64,000 nt of DNA, taken from Amorphophallus konjac (taxonomy: Eukaryota; Streptophyta; Magnoliopsida; Alismatales; Araceae). Shown here one piece after another: positions 63,056 to 64,000 of the stretch. Location of the stretch: contig CM040126.1 of assembly GCA_022559845.1 (NCBI GenBank), positions 228,910,641-228,974,640 of the forward strand, given 5' to 3'. The notes beneath the pieces are model-generated. The model worked only from the letters and a program-made list of their open reading frames with translations, was not told where the DNA came from and ran no database searches. Numbering within the stretch: position 1 is the first letter of the stretch; each line of letters begins with the position of its first letter. A program made the translations under genes and the position numbers.

Positions 63056-64000
63056 GTGAGACTTGTTGACCGCTGATATTCTTTGGGATTCATTTGCTCC
63101 CTGGGGGTAGGGCTTTCATGCGTACATGACATGTGTACTTCTTCCTTTCAGCCTGTACGGAGGAGCCGGCACCTGTACCGACCTCGGGCGAGAGGGAGAC
63201 TGCAGCTCCGAGGGCGCCATCGCCTATCAAGGAGGCCCTTGACCCGCCTCATGTTGTAGAAGCTGCAGAGGGTATTTATCTACGCCCAGTTAATTGACTT
63301 CTTTCATTCTTAAGGCCTCATCGGCTCTGGTGTAATCCATCCTCTTCTTTTATGTGGCAGCCGCCGACACAGCGGTCATCGGGCCATTATGGCCCCGCCT
63401 ACATCTCCCGGTGACGCACACGTACATGCGGAAGAAGCTGAAGTCCGGCGTCCTACCCTCACCCGGCCCACGTGAGGATGCGCCGATCATCGACCTCGAA
63501 GCGGAGGCCCCCTTGGCAGCAAGGGAAGAACCTGTGGCGGTCGAGTCCTCGTCGAGCGAAGAGATAGATTATAATTACTCTTCCGAGGAGATGGCTTCTA
63601 GCGAGGGCATACCTGAGGCATCTGGGTCGCCCAAGTTGATCTTTAAGGTCCCTTCACTCGCTAGCTCTCTGAGCCTGATGGAGGAGACTACTATAAGTGT
63701 GAGCTTGTTTGTGCAGGCCTTCCCCCTTCTACGGTCGCCTAATGACTTTATTCTTGTTATTCCCAGATTTTTAGGAACTTATCGAGCCGGAGGCTGTGGA
63801 GAAGGCCGCTCCAGTCGCGCAGATTGACCGCCCGGCGGGAGTCAAGCGGGCCTGGGCAAGCTAGCCCTTTTGTTTGAGGCTCAGCGGTAGGACTCAGCCG
63901 TGGAAACTCCAGGTGCTCCCGGAATGGCGGACAAGCCTTTAGAGGAGGGGGAGATCGCGCCCGAAGGCGGCTCCGCCCTGGTGGCCGAGGTAAGCACGTG

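Larger units (their letters stand above)
59455..63989 (+). pseudogene. Plant mobile domain (PMD) gene, multi-exon, broken by nonsense codons
   Basis: ATG 59455 follows a 3' splice site (TCTTTGCAG, ends 59450). Exon 1 (59455-62209) is one frame of about 920 codons with stops TGA 59758, TAG 60634 and TAG 61111. Its middle matches the PMD or aminotransferase-like domain: EVFSAETNTFYTVEGETSLD and LWSLSQLSGLPID, then CAAYLTYWLCSFAMP and ACQMAWGIKLSLCPATLCLI. PMD proteins occur both as cellular silencing factors (MAIN/MAIL type) and in Mutator and LTR elements. Small introns then separate 62301-62603, 62711-63055, 63152-63271, 63361-63698 and 63775-63989 (GT/AG borders; a further donor at 63990). 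The last exon has TAG 63888 and a likely frameshift near 63860. The transposon setting and repeat-rich promoter favour an element-borne copy, but a dead cellular gene is possible. Confidence 0.72.

Overview
The window is repeat-dominated nuclear DNA of a flowering plant. The evidence is nested long-terminal-repeat (LTR) retrotransposons, an L1-type LINE with a C-terminal RNase H domain, a Mutator-like transposase relic and a plant-mobile-domain (PMD) gene. I cannot name the species. I see no intact conventional cellular gene and no rRNA, tRNA or CRISPR.

Layout. 1-780 is an inverted, diverged piece of the LTR of a SIRE-like Copia element, followed by degenerate tandem repeats to about 1.85 kb. 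1.85-7.5 kb is GC-rich noncoding DNA with minisatellites, hairpins, TATA boxes and an old direct duplication; it is probably LTR material I cannot assign. 7.5-13.15 kb is AT-rich, with a Mutator-like transposase pseudogene on the minus strand and a minus-strand Gypsy-type LTR ending at 13149. At 13722-22408 lies a family-A Ty3/Gypsy element (my name). Its 5' LTR was split by a full-length LINE (14085-19885, 16-bp target duplication) and its internal region breaks off at 22408. 22.4-25.1 kb is unassigned noncoding DNA.

25623-52902 is the most striking object. It is one composite insertion in a tandem array, bounded by a 5-bp duplication (GGCAA) whose removal restores a perfect array unit. Its two LTRs point in opposite directions, so both outer ends are LTR 3' (U5) ends. 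It later received two insertions: a complete non-autonomous family-A element (25959-34024, duplication CTATG) in its left LTR, and a very young SIRE-like Copia element (37412-49026, duplication CATTG) in its internal region. The Copia element keeps gag and an envelope-like ORF but has no pol.

52.9-59.4 kb is a succession of unrelated tandem arrays (about 24, 24-33, 57 and 129 bp) with two TATA-box promoters. From a TATA box near 58.3 kb a gene-like unit runs to the window end: an untranslated leader, a 3' splice site at 59450, then a multi-exon PMD gene broken by nonsense codons and a likely frameshift. Two of its exons are phase-1 duplicates of each other.

Family-A elements look like internally rearranged chromovirus derivatives. 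They keep a Gag-like start and an integrase-tail/chromodomain-like end, and an uncharacterised proline-rich ORF stands where pol should be. Their LTRs share a hairpin with compensatory base changes directly before a 5' splice donor. Decay of the LINE and of the PMD gene is almost entirely by nonsense codons that single C-to-T or G-to-A changes can explain, as expected of methylated, silenced DNA.
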